36,575 nucleotides of DNA, taken from contig NVXL01000003.1 of the NCBI GenBank assembly GCA_002746115.1, positions 1-36,575 of the forward strand, written 5' to 3'. The translations under genes were made by a program, and so were the position numbers. This document shows positions 1 through 7,813 of the stretch, piece after piece. This DNA is from Alteromonadaceae bacterium. GTDB lineage: Bacteria; Pseudomonadota; Gammaproteobacteria; Pseudomonadales; Cellvibrionaceae. The notes under the pieces were generated by a model. The model saw nothing but the letters and a program-made list of their open reading frames with translations, was not told the DNA's origin and did not search any database. Each line of letters starts with the position of its first letter. Position 1 is the stretch's first letter.

Positions 1-1
1 T

Positions 2-412
2 GCAGTTGTAATATTAGTGATATTGGGGGTCTTCCTTTTTACCGCCGTTATCGGCATCGTTGCGGCTGTTGCCTTACCTGCTTATCAAGATTACATGTCA
101 AAAGTTAAGGTCAGCACGGCTTTAATCGAGCTTGCACCTTTAAAGCTCAAAGTTGAAGAGTATTACTTAACGCAAGGGCGCCTGCCAATGGAAAACTCCG
201 AGTTAGGCTTAGACGACCCGCATACCATAGCAGAAGGTAATACCGTAACAATAACCCAAGAGGGGCTCAGAATAGATTTTAATGAGCAAACACCTGGCTT
301 ATATTCAGAGACGCTTACCTTAACACCTGTAGAGCTTCAGTCATCAATTGTATGGGAATGCTTTGGGGGCACATTGGAGAATAAATATCGACCCCCTAAT
401 TGTAGAAATTAG
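2..412 (+). CDS. Pilin-like protein, 5' end cut by window edge
   Basis: The frame is open from base 2, so the N-terminus lies outside the window. The GTG at 17 is probably internal. The visible start is a hydrophobic helix running into VALPAYQDY, the hallmark of the end of the type IV pilin N-terminal helix. A variable globular region follows, with a C-terminal Cys pair (WECFGG and PPNCRN) like the disulfide loop of pilins. Odd point: the residues in front of the helix read AVVILVILG, without the GFTLIE prepilin-peptidase site. This suggests a pilin-like domain fused behind another N-terminal domain rather than a processed major pilin. Function is inferred only; a minor pilin-like envelope protein is likely. 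Confidence 0.6.
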   Translation, partial: AVVILVILGVFLFTAVIGIVAAVALPAYQDYMSKVKVSTALIELAPLKLKVEEYYLTQGRLPMENSELGLDDPHTIAEGNTVTITQEGLRIDFNEQTPGLYSETLTLTPVELQSSIVWECFGGTLENKYRPPNCRN

Positions 413-502
413 CCATTTCAAAAATGTTAATACGTGCAAGCATATTGTTTCTCTAAAAAATTCTGGCATTAATAAGCCTGCTATTAATAAGAAAGTATCA
501 CC

Positions 503-1717
503 ATGATTGAAATTAAACTTCCACAAGAATTGGCGCGTTTGCGGCGCCTTGCTCTCTCTGCGCAAGGCTTGCTCCAGGCTCAGCCCTATGGAACTGGTTT
601 GGCGGGAACGTGCCAAGCGATTAAGCATATAGGCTATGTGCAGATTGACACCATATCGGTGGTCGAGCGCGCCCACCATCATGTTCTTCACTCTAGGGTG
701 CCTAAGTTCGAGCCGTCTATGGTCAATCAAATGTTGCTCGACGGCGACATTTTTGAGTATTGGTCGCATGCGGCAGCATTTCTGCCGATCGAGGATTTTC
801 GGTTTTCCCTGCCCTATAAGAACGCCATTAAAAATGGTCAAACCCATTGGTTTAAAACCCCCGATAAAAAGCTCATGGCTGAGCTTCTAGCTCGAATACG
901 TTCAGAAGGGCCGTTAAAGTCTAGGGATCTAGAAGCGAGCACTCCAAAGCGTGCAGGCTGGGGGGGCTGGAAACCCGCTAAAAAAGCACTTGAACAGCTG
1001 TATATGCAAGGCGACTTAATGATCGGCGGTCGTGAGGGCTTTCAAAAAATATATGATCTAAGTGAGCGGGTATTACCATCTACGGTAAACTCGGAAATGC
1101 CTAGCACGAGTGAGTTTGCGGAACACATGTTAAACCAATACATGCGCTGCCATGGGTTTGCATCACTCAAAGGCTTAACCTATCTGCGCAAAGATACTGA
1201 GCTACGTAAGGCTGTAAAAGCCTTGGTAAACGAAAGGTTGGCGCAAGGTAGTTTAGAGCAGGTGAGAGTTAGCAGCGGCGAGGTGTTTATATTGGAGGCC
1301 GGTGCGCTTGAACGCCGACTTCCTCGGTTGAGTGATCGTATGTTAATACTTTCACCATTTGACAATAGCGTCATTCAGCGTGAACGACTCAAGGCAGTGT
1401 TTCAATTCGAGTATCAAATAGAATGTTATGTCACCGAGGCTAAACGCCAGTATGGCTACTTTTGTTTGCCGCTACTTTATCGTGGTGAATTTGTTGGGCG
1501 GATGGATTGTAAAGCGCATCGGAAAATAAAGCATTTCGAGATTAAGGCATTGCATTTCGAGGAGTACAGTTTTGACGATGATGAGGTCATTGGTGCATTC
1601 TCTGATGCTGTTACGCAATTCTGCCATTTTCAAAACTGCGAGTCCGTGTCTTTGACTAAAGCCTACCCCAAGCACCTTACTCCGCGTTTGAATAGTGCGC
1701 TCTCTATTGCGTCTTGA
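503..1717 (+). CDS. YcaQ/AlkX-type winged-helix DNA glycosylase
   Basis: This 404-residue protein matches the HTH_42 family (E. coli YcaQ/AlkX and Streptomyces AlkZ), which removes alkylated bases and unhooks interstrand DNA crosslinks. The length is close to E. coli YcaQ (about 410). The catalytic Q-x-D signature is visible as VQID (Q47, D49), followed by the family-typical ERAHHHVLHSR and EYWSHAAAFLP motifs. A C-terminal region with ILSPFDN and GRMDCKAHR also fits the family. It stands alone, converging on apt with 51 nt between the two stops. The Shine-Dalgarno is weak (AAGAAAG before the ATG). The QxD version, as in E. coli, predicts crosslink-repair activity; the substrate is inferred from the family. 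Confidence 0.88.
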   Translation: MIEIKLPQELARLRRLALSAQGLLQAQPYGTGLAGTCQAIKHIGYVQIDTISVVERAHHHVLHSRVPKFEPSMVNQMLLDGDIFEYWSHAAAFLPIEDFRFSLPYKNAIKNGQTHWFKTPDKKLMAELLARIRSEGPLKSRDLEASTPKRAGWGGWKPAKKALEQLYMQGDLMIGGREGFQKIYDLSERVLPSTVNSEMPSTSEFAEHMLNQYMRCHGFASLKGLTYLRKDTELRKAVKALVNERLAQGSLEQVRVSSGEVFILEAGALERRLPRLSDRMLILSPFDNSVIQRERLKAVFQFEYQIECYVTEAKRQYGYFCLPLLYRGEFVGRMDCKAHRKIKHFEIKALHFEEYSFDDDEVIGAFSDAVTQFCHFQNCESVSLTKAYPKHLTPRLNSALSIAS

Positions 1718-1768
1718 TTTTTTCAGGTGCAAGATGATGTGTTGAATAATATTTATCGGCCATAGGTA

Positions 1769-2293
1769 TTATCCGCCTTCAAATTCACATAATGAAAAAC
1801 AACCACAATCTAGCTCGCTAACTCTTTCCGCTCCGCCGAGATCCGGAAGGTTAATAACAAAGCAACACTCAAGAATGTGCCCCCCAGCTCTTCTTACTAA
1901 TTTAATTGCCGCCTCTGCGGTTCCACCAGTGGCAATTAAATCGTCAACAATTAATACTGTATCACCTTTGTTAATCGTGTTTGTATGGATTTCCAGTTCA
2001 TCTTCGCCATACTCCAGCGAATAGCTTTCGCGAATGGTTTCCGCCGGTAATTTCCCAGCCTTACGTATAGGCAAGAATCCAGCGCCAATATTGTTGGCTA
2101 ATGCGGCACCAAAAATAAACCCACGGGCTTCTATTCCAGCAACCCATCGAATATTGTTGTCAATATAACGCTCGGTGAGCTGTCTCATAACTTCAGAAAA
2201 GGCTTCAGGGTTAGCAACTAATGTGGTGATGTCTCTGAAGTGAATTCCAGGTTTCGGGTAGTCAACGATGGTGCGTATCGCAGATTTAATCAT
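1769..2293 (-). CDS. apt: Adenine phosphoribosyltransferase
   Basis: Purine salvage enzyme that converts adenine and PRPP to AMP plus pyrophosphate in the cytosol. The PRPP-binding loop VLIVDDLIATGGTA lies in the second half. The N-terminal DYPKPGIHFRDITTL and EARGFIFGAALA motifs are diagnostic for Apt rather than other phosphoribosyltransferases. The length of 174 residues is slightly shorter than E. coli Apt (183). The ATG at 2293 follows GAGAG at a workable distance. It is transcribed alone toward the YcaQ-like gene. Nothing is abnormal. Confidence 0.96.
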   Translation of the reverse strand: MIKSAIRTIVDYPKPGIHFRDITTLVANPEAFSEVMRQLTERYIDNNIRWVAGIEARGFIFGAALANNIGAGFLPIRKAGKLPAETIRESYSLEYGEDELEIHTNTINKGDTVLIVDDLIATGGTAEAAIKLVRRAGGHILECCFVINLPDLGGAERVSELDCGCFSLCEFEGG

Positions 2294-2597
2294 GCCAGTT
2301 CATCTCTCTTGAGTCTCGTTACTAACTTGGGCGTCATAAGCGCGCAAGCATAGCAATTTGCAACTTTTAGCTGCAAGGTTTTTTAAGGCATAAGATGCTC
2401 AAATGTCATCCTATCGGGCAGCTCTTGGACGATGGGCGGCGGGAAGTGAGCTTCGGTTAGGGGAATGAGGCGTGAGGTGCTTGAAATAATGATGGAATCG
2501 TAGAAAATAGAGCTGTAACATTGCTTACAGATGAAGCAGAAGAGTTTTGGGAAACTTGGTTTTTCTACCGGATCGTTAGCCGAAATGAGGAAAGTAG
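2294..2597. other. Intergenic region, divergent promoters
   Basis: This stretch of about 300 bp separates apt (minus) from a small membrane protein gene (plus) and must carry both promoters. I see no convincing coding frame, hairpin or operator in it. The only clear signal is GAGG ahead of the ATG at 2598. Confidence 0.4.
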
Positions 2598-2903
2598 ATG
2601 AATAAGATCGTAAATTTTATGAACTGGTTATCCGATATGGATGGAGGGTGGTGGCCGCTTTTAAAATGTCGTCCCGGAAAAAATCAATATATGGATGCTC
2701 GTGTGCTTTTAAAGATAACGCCATTCTTTGGGTCACTGGCGGGGCTGGTTTCGATTTTCTTAAGTGCTACTTTTGGGGATCTCATACACGCAGCAATTTA
2801 CATGTTGTCTGCTTGGTTCACTTTCTATTTTTTATTTAGGCTTACGTTTTCAGTGGCTTGGAACATAAGGGCGGATAGTCTTAATAAAAGTGACGAGATC
2901 TAA
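2598..2903 (+). CDS. Small two-helix membrane protein, unrecognised
   Basis: A 101-residue protein with an aromatic, charged N-terminus (residues 1-35, including GGWWPLLKCRPGKN) and two predicted membrane segments, roughly residues 38-58 and 63-85. The C-terminus is short and hydrophilic. GAGG lies seven bases before the ATG, which supports this start. I do not recognise a family. It appears monocistronic, about 290 bp before the RRM gene. The good ribosome site and clean hydrophobic pattern argue that it is real; the function is unknown. Confidence 0.6.
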   Translation: MNKIVNFMNWLSDMDGGWWPLLKCRPGKNQYMDARVLLKITPFFGSLAGLVSIFLSATFGDLIHAAIYMLSAWFTFYFLFRLTFSVAWNIRADSLNKSDEI

Positions 2904-3163
2904 ACCTGCATAAGCGCTAACCTTCAAGTAGTACTACACCATGGAGCAAGGCTGGCCTCAAGCCGCATTCTGGCGCCAGCGAGAGACCGCTATACTCCTG
3001 GCACTTTAGGCGCAGGGCTCTCAAGTAAGGCTCTCAAATACTTCCAAATAGTACACTCGGCTTTGCCTTAGCGCCTTAATAAGCTACCATGCGCGCTATA
3101 GAGTGGGTGGGATCGTTTTTGCGTTGTTTCGCAATCCAGGATATACCCGTAATGAGTCGCTAA

Positions 3164-3195
3164 TACTTGGAACAACTATTACTTGGAACAACTAT
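3164..3195 (+). repeat. 16-bp perfect tandem duplication at the RRM gene start
   Basis: TACTTGGAACAACTAT occurs twice head to tail, at 3164-3179 and 3180-3195. The last two bases of the second copy are the A and T of the RRM start codon. The duplication fills the place where a ribosome binding site would be expected. Confidence 0.9.
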
Positions 3196-3478
3196 GAAAT
3201 TATTACTACGTAACTTAGATCGTACAACTACTGAGTTGGAGTTGAAAGATCTATTTCAAGCATTCGGCACCGTTCAATCCGTCAATATAGTTATGGACAA
3301 GATTAGCGGCATGTCCAAAGGATTCGGCTTTGTTGAGATGCCAAAAACTGGGGATGCCAAGGCGGCAGTGAAAAACCTCAACGGCATGACTATTGGTAAT
3401 AGCAAAATACGTGTTAAGAAAGCTGAAGAGAAAAGCGAAGATAAAGATGAAGAGAAAGGTGAAGTAAAAGGTAAGTAA
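3194..3478 (+). CDS. RRM-domain RNA-binding protein
   Basis: A single RNA recognition motif fills the protein. The RNP2-like strand is MKLLLRNL at the N-terminus, and the RNP1 octamer is KGFGFVEM, with aromatics at the RNA-stacking positions. A Lys/Glu/Asp-rich tail of about 20 residues follows. Small bacterial RRM proteins of this kind are common in marine gammaproteobacteria and cyanobacteria, and cold-shock or mRNA-binding roles have been proposed. The ATG at 3194 is chosen because RRM homology begins there. An in-frame TTG at 3167 would add nine residues encoded by a tandem duplication. No Shine-Dalgarno is visible before either start, so translation may be weak or leader-controlled. Confidence 0.9.
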   Translation: MKLLLRNLDRTTTELELKDLFQAFGTVQSVNIVMDKISGMSKGFGFVEMPKTGDAKAAVKNLNGMTIGNSKIRVKKAEEKSEDKDEEKGEVKGK

Positions 3479-3722
3479 CAAGGCTTGTTGTTTGCCTAAA
3501 ATGTAGGCTGAGATACCCGTGATTTCAGCTACTCCAGCCCCAAATGTTAGATGACCTCCGTATCGCGGTACGACTAAGTGACGCGAGCAAAGCTATAACT
3601 CTTCCCATAACCCCCTTACGTGATTCACCTACTACTGACCTTGCGTGCATTATAGTCTTGTCGCGTTACACCGTGCTACATATGCGTGGCTAAACCAATA
3701 CACCAAGGCTCGAAGGTAAATA

Positions 3723-4010
3723 ATGTTTGAACAATACCCAATACAACCTAAGAGACTTAAAGACCTCACAGGTTTTGGCCCAAGAAGCGAAGAGATTCTT
3801 GCCGAGGTCGATATACATTCTGTCGAAGATTTTATGGCGATTGACCCGTATACGCTCTATGCCAAAATAAAACCAATGAAAGGCATGGGTCTAAACTCCA
3901 TCTACGCCATACTTGGCGCAAGAGAAAATATCTCGTGGATTGAAATTAAAAATACCAGAAAAGGCGAGATATTAATGCGACTTGATGATATGGGTTTGGC
4001 GCCAAAGTAA
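3723..4010 (+). CDS. TfoX C-terminal domain protein
   Basis: A 95-residue stand-alone TfoX/Sxy C-terminal domain. The helix-hairpin-like core LKDLTGFGPRSEEILAEV, then DIHSVEDFMAID and GLNSIYAILGA, match the family. Full-length TfoX/Sxy proteins are competence regulators with an N-terminal domain that is absent here. Stand-alone C-terminal domains are common, and their role is unsettled. The start has AAGG six bases upstream of the ATG. It lies 31 bp before the DUF4386-like gene in the same direction and may be cotranscribed with it. The domain assignment is solid; the regulatory role is inference. Confidence 0.83.
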   Translation: MFEQYPIQPKRLKDLTGFGPRSEEILAEVDIHSVEDFMAIDPYTLYAKIKPMKGMGLNSIYAILGARENISWIEIKNTRKGEILMRLDDMGLAPK

Positions 4011-4041
4011 GTTTAATTAAATAGGTAGGTAGGGAATTAAG

Positions 4042-4701
4042 ATGAGATCATCACAAATATTTGCAGGTTTTTCCTCGATCGGGCAGGGCCTAATTTATAT
4101 CATAGCGTTTGTATACTTTGGCGTGTTCTGGGCCTACCCTCACGGCGGCGACGCCGCTCAGGTAATGTCTTTTTTGCATGACAATCAGCTAATATTATCC
4201 GCGGTTACTTTTCTTATCTATATCGTCTTTGGGTGTTTGTTGGCGGTACTTGTTGTTGGTATTAATCAAAGATTAAAAGATAAATCTGCGGCTTTAATTC
4301 AAGTCGCTACGCTGTTTGGCGCTATCTGGGTAGGTTTGGTAGTCGCTAGTGGAATGATTTCAAACATAGGTCTTGCCTTTGTCGTAAAAATCGCTGCTGA
4401 AGATCCAGAAAAAGCCATGGAAGTCTGGAGCATCATTAGCCTGATTGTAGAGAGCTTAGGTGGCGGTAACGAGTTGATTGGCGGCTTGTGGGTGCTGTTG
4501 TTAAGTATCGCCGCCATTAAAGTCAAAGAATTTTCATTGCCGTTAAACTGCTTGGGCATAATCGTGGGCATTGCCGGAATTTCAACAGTTTACCCGGCAG
4601 AAGTGTTAACGGAAATATTTGGCGTCACTCAAATTGTATGGTTTATCTGGCTTGGGGTAGTGTTGATTCGTAAGCCGGATTTTAGCCACACACCAAATTG
4701 A
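4042..4701 (+). CDS. DUF4386-like polytopic membrane protein
   Basis: A 219-residue protein with about six hydrophobic segments: roughly residues 10-30, 48-72, 85-110, 140-158, 165-182 and 190-208. The segment pattern and the NELIGGLWVLLLS stretch fit DUF4386 membrane proteins, whose function is unknown. AGGG lies seven bases before the ATG. It ends nine bases from the stop of the convergent gene at 4711, so the two transcripts may interfere or share a terminator. The family call is by general resemblance. Confidence 0.68.
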   Translation: MRSSQIFAGFSSIGQGLIYIIAFVYFGVFWAYPHGGDAAQVMSFLHDNQLILSAVTFLIYIVFGCLLAVLVVGINQRLKDKSAALIQVATLFGAIWVGLVVASGMISNIGLAFVVKIAAEDPEKAMEVWSIISLIVESLGGGNELIGGLWVLLLSIAAIKVKEFSLPLNCLGIIVGIAGISTVYPAEVLTEIFGVTQIVWFIWLGVVLIRKPDFSHTPN

Positions 4702-4710
4702 ATTTGATTT

Positions 4711-5616
4711 CTATGGATAATAGTTCCTAGGGTCGCTGCTAGATACGCAATCATACTGACGTCGGTGCTTTTTGATGGCTGTCTGAAGAATGATATAAAA
4801 CGTGGTTGCACCCACACCTATTCGTGGTAAGTTTGTGGGGGTTTTTGAGTTATATACTCTAATCGATACGCGAGATGTACGGCGTTTTCTGTGAATGACG
4901 TCCGTCAAAAGGACTGCGGTAATTTCATTGAAATGTATGCTTCTTTCGGATCGTAGATAGGCAAGCTCAACCGAGTCTTTAGTGAGGTTAATTTTTACGG
5001 CAGCGTTAAAATACAGGAGCCCAATAAAGACAATAACAGTACTTAGAATGCCGTACCCAATCACTGGGTTTAGGTTTTTACCTACATATAAACCCAAAAC
5101 GAATAAACAGAGCGTCACCACTAAGAAGCCGGCATGGTATAGCGAACCTCTAGCGAAGCTGGATTGAGCGTATTCTAATTTTTGTCGTATGATTTTATCA
5201 ACGATAATATCGCGAAGTTGTTCAAATCCGTCCAAGCGGTAATCAATTCGTAATACTCTGTTGTCGTGTGAATCAAAAAGATCTAAGTATTGTCGGATTG
5301 ATCTTTCTTTAAGTTTGGCTATATTTCCCCACGATATGACGCCTTGGTGCAATTTAGTATCTCTATAACAGATGCCATGGTCGTCTAATGCGATACCTGC
5401 GCGCGAGCGCTTTTTCTCCTTCCTCCAAAGAATATACGTGAGGGTTCCAAAATAGACGGCACCGATAATGAAGGCTAAAATATTCTCCTTGGGGTTGAAG
5501 TGTTCATGTGCTGGGAGGAATATTCGGGCTAAGCCTAGAACACTAACCGCGACAAACATGATAAAGCCGATTTTCATTACGGTATTAGGGCGTTTATGGG
5601 GTACAAATACGTGCAT
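4711..5616 (-). CDS. Membrane protein with duplicated (two-helix + PH-like) architecture
   Basis: The 301 residues show an internal repeat. A membrane hairpin (about 15-33 and 46-65) is followed by a beta-rich soluble stretch (about 73-140). A second membrane hairpin (about 160-178 and 187-207) is followed by another beta-rich stretch (about 208-275). The two soluble parts share the pattern of ALDDHGICYR...ISWGNI and NLTKDSVELAY...IHFNEI, resembling bacterial PH-like membrane domains. No catalytic motif is visible. The start is uncertain: GGAAGGA lies rather far upstream of the ATG at 5616, and Met14 is an alternative. It converges with the DUF4386-like gene. Function unknown. Confidence 0.6.
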   Translation of the reverse strand: MHVFVPHKRPNTVMKIGFIMFVAVSVLGLARIFLPAHEHFNPKENILAFIIGAVYFGTLTYILWRKEKKRSRAGIALDDHGICYRDTKLHQGVISWGNIAKLKERSIRQYLDLFDSHDNRVLRIDYRLDGFEQLRDIIVDKIIRQKLEYAQSSFARGSLYHAGFLVVTLCLFVLGLYVGKNLNPVIGYGILSTVIVFIGLLYFNAAVKINLTKDSVELAYLRSERSIHFNEITAVLLTDVIHRKRRTSRVSIRVYNSKTPTNLPRIGVGATTFYIILQTAIKKHRRQYDCVSSSDPRNYYP

Positions 5617-5822
5617 GGGTTTTCTATTGTCCTTCCTATGCTTGTCCTGAACTTTTGTTTAATCACCGAGGCTGACTTTGGGGGGCTAAGCTTACCTGAG
5701 TTTTACGCTTGCTGTTAAGCATTGTTTTATGGGGAGCAAGCCTGCCGCTAGCGCTAAAGTAAAGGATAGGCCGTATTTTCATTTGGAGAATATTATGATT
5801 AGGAGTAAAACCCAATTCCGGC

Positions 5823-5866
5823 AAAAGCATGAAGGTGGCATTACCGTGCGCCACCTTCGTGCTTTT
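5823..5866 (-). terminator. Strong hairpin terminator behind the repeat-protein pseudogene
   Basis: Two 17-base arms (5823-5839 and 5850-5866) pair with a single T/G wobble around a 10-base loop, and short T-runs flank both sides. It lies five bases after the stop of the minus-strand pseudogene, the expected position for its terminator. The symmetry would allow bidirectional action. Confidence 0.75.
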
Positions 5867-5870
5867 GTTG

Positions 5871-6285
5871 CTAAGGATGTAATAAACGTACTTCATTTAT
5901 GCTTGAATTTTGCCAGTACTGGTAGGCCGCACGATAATTGCTTCCAAAGGCTGCTTTTAGATCGGCGTAGGTTTCGAGGTAAAAACGTGCGTTAAAGTCT
6001 GGGATAGACTGCCTTAACTCGGCTTTCCCTGAAACGATCCAATGCTGGTAAGCAATCCGCGAAAAGATCAGGATGTCGAGCGAGATAAAAGCGAGCACCA
6101 AACGCTTTGTTGTCTCTACGTTCGCTAATTGGGCTCATGTATTGACCGTTAATAGCAAGATAATTGTCATACCAAGTATCGCTTGGAGGGTTCATCGACT
6201 CAATCCTGCGCACTGAAGGCTTAGTTAACCCAGCATTGCCGGAATTATGGAAGGTGAACGATAGGTAGTGCTGTGGGGTAAACAC
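5871..6285 (-). pseudogene. Frameshifted remnant of a repeat protein
   Basis: Two overlapping minus-strand frames carry halves of one protein. The first frame (from 6285) ends its homology at ARFYLARHPDLF near 6061. The second frame continues at RIAYQHWIVSGKAELRQ and then contains a complete repeat, ARFYLETYADLKAAFG with AAYQYW, to a stop at 5871. Aligning the repeats shows that the first unit lost about seven residues (the AAFGxNY part) together with the frame. The unit is an approximately 37-residue FYLxxxxDLxxAFG...AxxHW repeat, as in some large surface or secreted proteins. I do not know its function. The intact-looking terminator directly downstream suggests recent decay. Confidence 0.6.
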
Positions 6286-6445
6286 AAGTAATTATCATCC
6301 CATGTTTGTGGTTTTCAATACTCACGTGTCATATTATTCACCGAATAATAACCGGAAATCGGAATTTTCCTGTGCGGTTATAACAAAAAAGGCATCGTGG
6401 CCAACTTCGCCAAAAAGCCGTCCAAAAACTCCCCAAAATACTTGA

Positions 6446-6835
6446 AAAACGGTTGTTTTTTTCTGCTTCGATCAGAGCAGATGGTGGCAGTACGCTTACA
6501 TCAAGAAGCATGAAAACCAACTGGTTTTCATGCTTCTTGATAGAGGTCGGGGCATACCGAGTACTGTTTCCGGTATTCGCGATCTAATATCTTCGGATCA
6601 ATCCAAGATAGAAATCGCTATGTCCCAAGGGCGGACGTCGACGGGTGAGGTCGGGCGTGGTCGAGGATCCTCAGATATACAGAAACCGGTATCCATCACC
6701 GATAATACCGATCACCTCCTCATTATGAGCGGTGCTGGGAAATATCTATTCAAAAATGATAAAGTAGACTCTACCGATACCTTGCCAAGCAAGTTTGGCG
6801 GTACTCTTTTAGAGTGGAAGTTAGATCTGAGCTAG
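6446..6835 (+). pseudogene. 5'-truncated GHKL (HATPase) protein
   Basis: The open frame begins only after a stop at 6443-6445 and has no ATG until 6530. Its content is the C-terminal two thirds of a GHKL ATP-binding domain. FDQSRWWQYAY leads into the G1-like box FMLLDRGRGIPSTV, then MSQGRTSTGEVGRGRG as the ATP-lid region, LLIMSGAGKYLF, and the closing GGTLLEW strand. The N box (ExxxN) is missing, so ATP binding should fail. A run of seven T just upstream (around 6456) and a different open frame before it leave the junction unclear. It lies nine bases before the DUF4325 gene, its usual kind of partner. Truncation of an ancestral operon is inferred. Confidence 0.62.
6500..6541. repeat. Perfect palindrome, 20-bp arms, 2-nt centre, inside coding sequence
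   Basis: Left arm 6500-6519 and right arm 6522-6541 are exact reverse complements separated only by AC. The palindrome lies inside the GHKL remnant, where it encodes the stretch from IKKHENQ to VFMLLD. It is not followed by a T-run, so a terminator is unlikely. Confidence 0.95.
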
Positions 6836-6844
6836 AGAATACAT

Positions 6845-7171
6845 ATGAAAAAGACGGTCGACATAGGCGATTTCAGCAAGATCCCCTTCGGGAGAACCCC
6901 CGAGGATGGGAAATACTGCGCACAAAATTTTCGAAAGAAAATTTTAGTGCCTGCACTTAACGAGTATGATGAAGTTGAAGTACTACTTGATAACGTCGAA
7001 GCTGACTATGAATATGGCTCATCATTCCTGCACGAGGCATTTGGAGGGCTCGTTCAGCATGAAAAATTTGAGGTGGACGTGTTAGATAAAAAACTTCGTA
7101 TTGTCACCTCTTATGAGGATATTAAAGCTGAAAGTTGGGATTACATTCACGCTCCTGATAAGTATCAATAA
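6845..7171 (+). CDS. STAS-like DUF4325 domain protein
   Basis: A 108-residue protein with the DUF4325 pattern: an N-terminal strand with IPFGRTPEDGKYCAQNFR, a central VEVLLDNVE strand, and the diagnostic GSSFLHEAFGGL. DUF4325 proteins are usually encoded directly after a GHKL ATPase, and that arrangement is retained here (nine-base gap to the truncated ATPase). By analogy with STAS/anti-sigma partner switching, the pair may form a regulatory switch, but this is inference from fold and context. The reading frame is intact. It is followed 11 bases later by a membrane-anchored protein. With its ATPase broken, it may be an orphan. Confidence 0.8.
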   Translation: MKKTVDIGDFSKIPFGRTPEDGKYCAQNFRKKILVPALNEYDEVEVLLDNVEADYEYGSSFLHEAFGGLVQHEKFEVDVLDKKLRIVTSYEDIKAESWDYIHAPDKYQ

Positions 7172-7182
7172 AGGAATTTCAA

Positions 7183-7635
7183 TTGACGCTACAAATTATC
7201 TTAGCCGCAGTTTCTATTGGTGTAGTTTTTGCCGGTTGGCGTGTTATTTATAAAAATGCTCAAAAAATAGCCACAAGAAATGAATCGTTTTCACTTATCC
7301 GGGATGCAAACGAGACTCTTGACCGTTTAAGGCTGGAAGGGGTTGCGCTTTGGAGGATGACAGATAAAGATGAGATAAATTTCTATACAAAAATCACCAC
7401 TAATGATATTCGAATTTTGCGAAACACCATCACCAAGCTAAATGGCCGTAACGTGCATATTGACAGTAAAGTGTTAACACCGCTTCGCCGGGCGTTAACG
7501 TTAAATAATACAAAGGTTGTAGATCAAAGCATAGAGGGAATGTCCGAAAATATCTCCGCTGTATACAAAGCTACGGAAAGGTTTAAGGCAGTGATTTTGA
7601 GTTCGTTTGAAAAGAACCACCCACCGTTACCCTAG
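7183..7635 (+). CDS. Membrane-anchored helical protein downstream of DUF4325
   Basis: A 150-residue protein with one N-terminal membrane helix (about residues 3-20) and a charged, mostly helical cytoplasmic part containing RDANETLDRLRLEG and a possible coiled coil. The start is TTG at 7183, supported by AAGGA about eight bases upstream; there is no ATG alternative nearby. I do not recognise a family. The tight 11-base spacing to DUF4325 makes it the third member of the GHKL-DUF4325 set, perhaps the membrane output or sensor. An IS66 remnant begins within 180 bases of its end. Confidence 0.6.
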   Translation: MTLQIILAAVSIGVVFAGWRVIYKNAQKIATRNESFSLIRDANETLDRLRLEGVALWRMTDKDEINFYTKITTNDIRILRNTITKLNGRNVHIDSKVLTPLRRALTLNNTKVVDQSIEGMSENISAVYKATERFKAVILSSFEKNHPPLP

Positions 7636-7813
7636 GCGCCACACTGCCAAATCAACTTAGTCCAGTTTCGACAAACCTCCGAGAGGACTTGCTGCGTTTT
7701 GTAAACATTGTAAGGTAATCCCATTCCAAGTATATCGCGCTATTAAGCCAATTCTTTCAATCGATGTTCAATCTCTGCCGGATAGTTGGAAGGGGGGGTA
7801 GGAATAGCACCAG

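Noticed and set aside
5729-5995. Plus-strand frame of 88 codons
   Set aside because: It reads through the terminator hairpin and antisense to the repeat-protein pseudogene; composition is not protein-like.
6352-6460. Open frame upstream of the GHKL remnant as its missing N-terminus
   Set aside because: It is in a different frame, separated by a seven-T run, and shows no convincing ExxxN box; origin left open.
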